A stretch of 6,092 nucleotides of DNA from Lachnospiraceae bacterium (lineage in GTDB: Bacteria; Bacillota_A; Clostridia; Lachnospirales; Lachnospiraceae). The stretch spans positions 1 through 6,092 of the forward strand of contig JAGCAV010000029.1 in the NCBI GenBank assembly GCA_017652545.1, in the 5' to 3' direction. The notes below the pieces were generated by a model. That model saw only the letters and a program-made list of their open reading frames with translations, did not search any database and was not told where the DNA came from. Both the position numbers and the translations under genes were made by a program. Of the stretch, positions 5,969 to 6,092 are shown piece after piece; within the stretch, counting starts at the first letter, position 1, and each line of letters begins with the position of its first letter.

Positions 5969-6092
5969 TTACCCGAGCAGATACGCGTAATCGCGTATCA
6001 CCGTGCGGACCACTGCCGCCGCGTCTTTTGAGATCTGATCCAGCTCATCAGCCGGCAGCGTGCTCACTTTCCCGTCGAGGCGGAGCTTCACA
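5969..6092 (-). CDS. C-terminal end of an upstream gene, probably YgfK (partial)
   Basis: Only the last 40 codons and a TAA stop are inside the window; the 5' part lies beyond base 6092. The tail contains a VKLRLDGK segment, then a helical-looking stretch ending RTVIRDYAYLLG. No catalytic or cofactor motif is visible, so sequence alone does not identify it. The YgfK assignment is an inference from context: YgfK (the so-called selenate reductase subunit, a large FAD/NAD(P)-binding Fe-S protein related to the glutamate synthase small subunit) commonly sits in clusters with fused molybdenum hydroxylases, ygeX and ygeY, and an ending of this kind fits my memory of Firmicute YgfK proteins. It is on the same strand as everything downstream and is separated from the polyferredoxin gene by 64 nt holding a terminator-like hairpin. 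Reading it as coding is fairly safe; naming it is not. Confidence 0.5.
   Translation of the reverse strand, partial: VKLRLDGKVSTLPADELDQISKDAAAVVRTVIRDYAYLLG

Overview
The window is one densely packed catabolic operon, read entirely on the minus strand. It looks like anaerobic Firmicutes (Clostridia-type) DNA: moderately GC-rich, with strong AGGAGG-like ribosome sites, 4-13 nt gaps between most genes, and Fe-S and molybdenum enzymes typical of anaerobes. The genus cannot be fixed from this sequence.

In transcription order (high to low coordinates) it holds: (1) the last 40 codons of an upstream gene, probably ygfK, an FAD/NAD(P)- and Fe-S-containing subunit (5969-6092); (2) a terminator-like hairpin (about 5918-5948); (3) a soluble RnfB-like polyferredoxin with four predicted [4Fe-4S] clusters (5368-5904); (4) a fused Fe-S plus molybdopterin hydroxylase of the selenium-dependent xanthine dehydrogenase type, with no FAD domain (2766-5354); (5) ygeX, 2,3-diaminopropionate ammonia-lyase (1511-2761); (6) a 93-nt gap with a short tandem repeat and a weak hairpin (1418-1510); (7) ygeY, an M20-family metallohydrolase (38-1417). 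Positions 1-37 lie downstream of ygeY and contain only a weak stem-loop. I see no RNA genes, mobile elements, CRISPR arrays or plus-strand genes.

From established knowledge, ygeX, ygeY, ygfK and fused xanthine dehydrogenase genes recur together in bacteria carrying the orphan-SelD selenium/molybdenum-hydroxylase marker set. Work on gut anaerobes has linked such clusters to anaerobic breakdown of purines, including uric acid. The inferred working model is that the Mo hydroxylase performs purine redox chemistry, the polyferredoxin and the YgfK-like flavoprotein handle its electrons (the hydroxylase lacks its own flavin), YgeY hydrolyses an amide-type intermediate, and YgeX cleaves 2,3-diaminopropionate to pyruvate and ammonia. 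The least ordinary elements are the membrane-free RnfB-like ferredoxin placed between the YgfK-like gene and the hydroxylase, and the hairpin in front of it.
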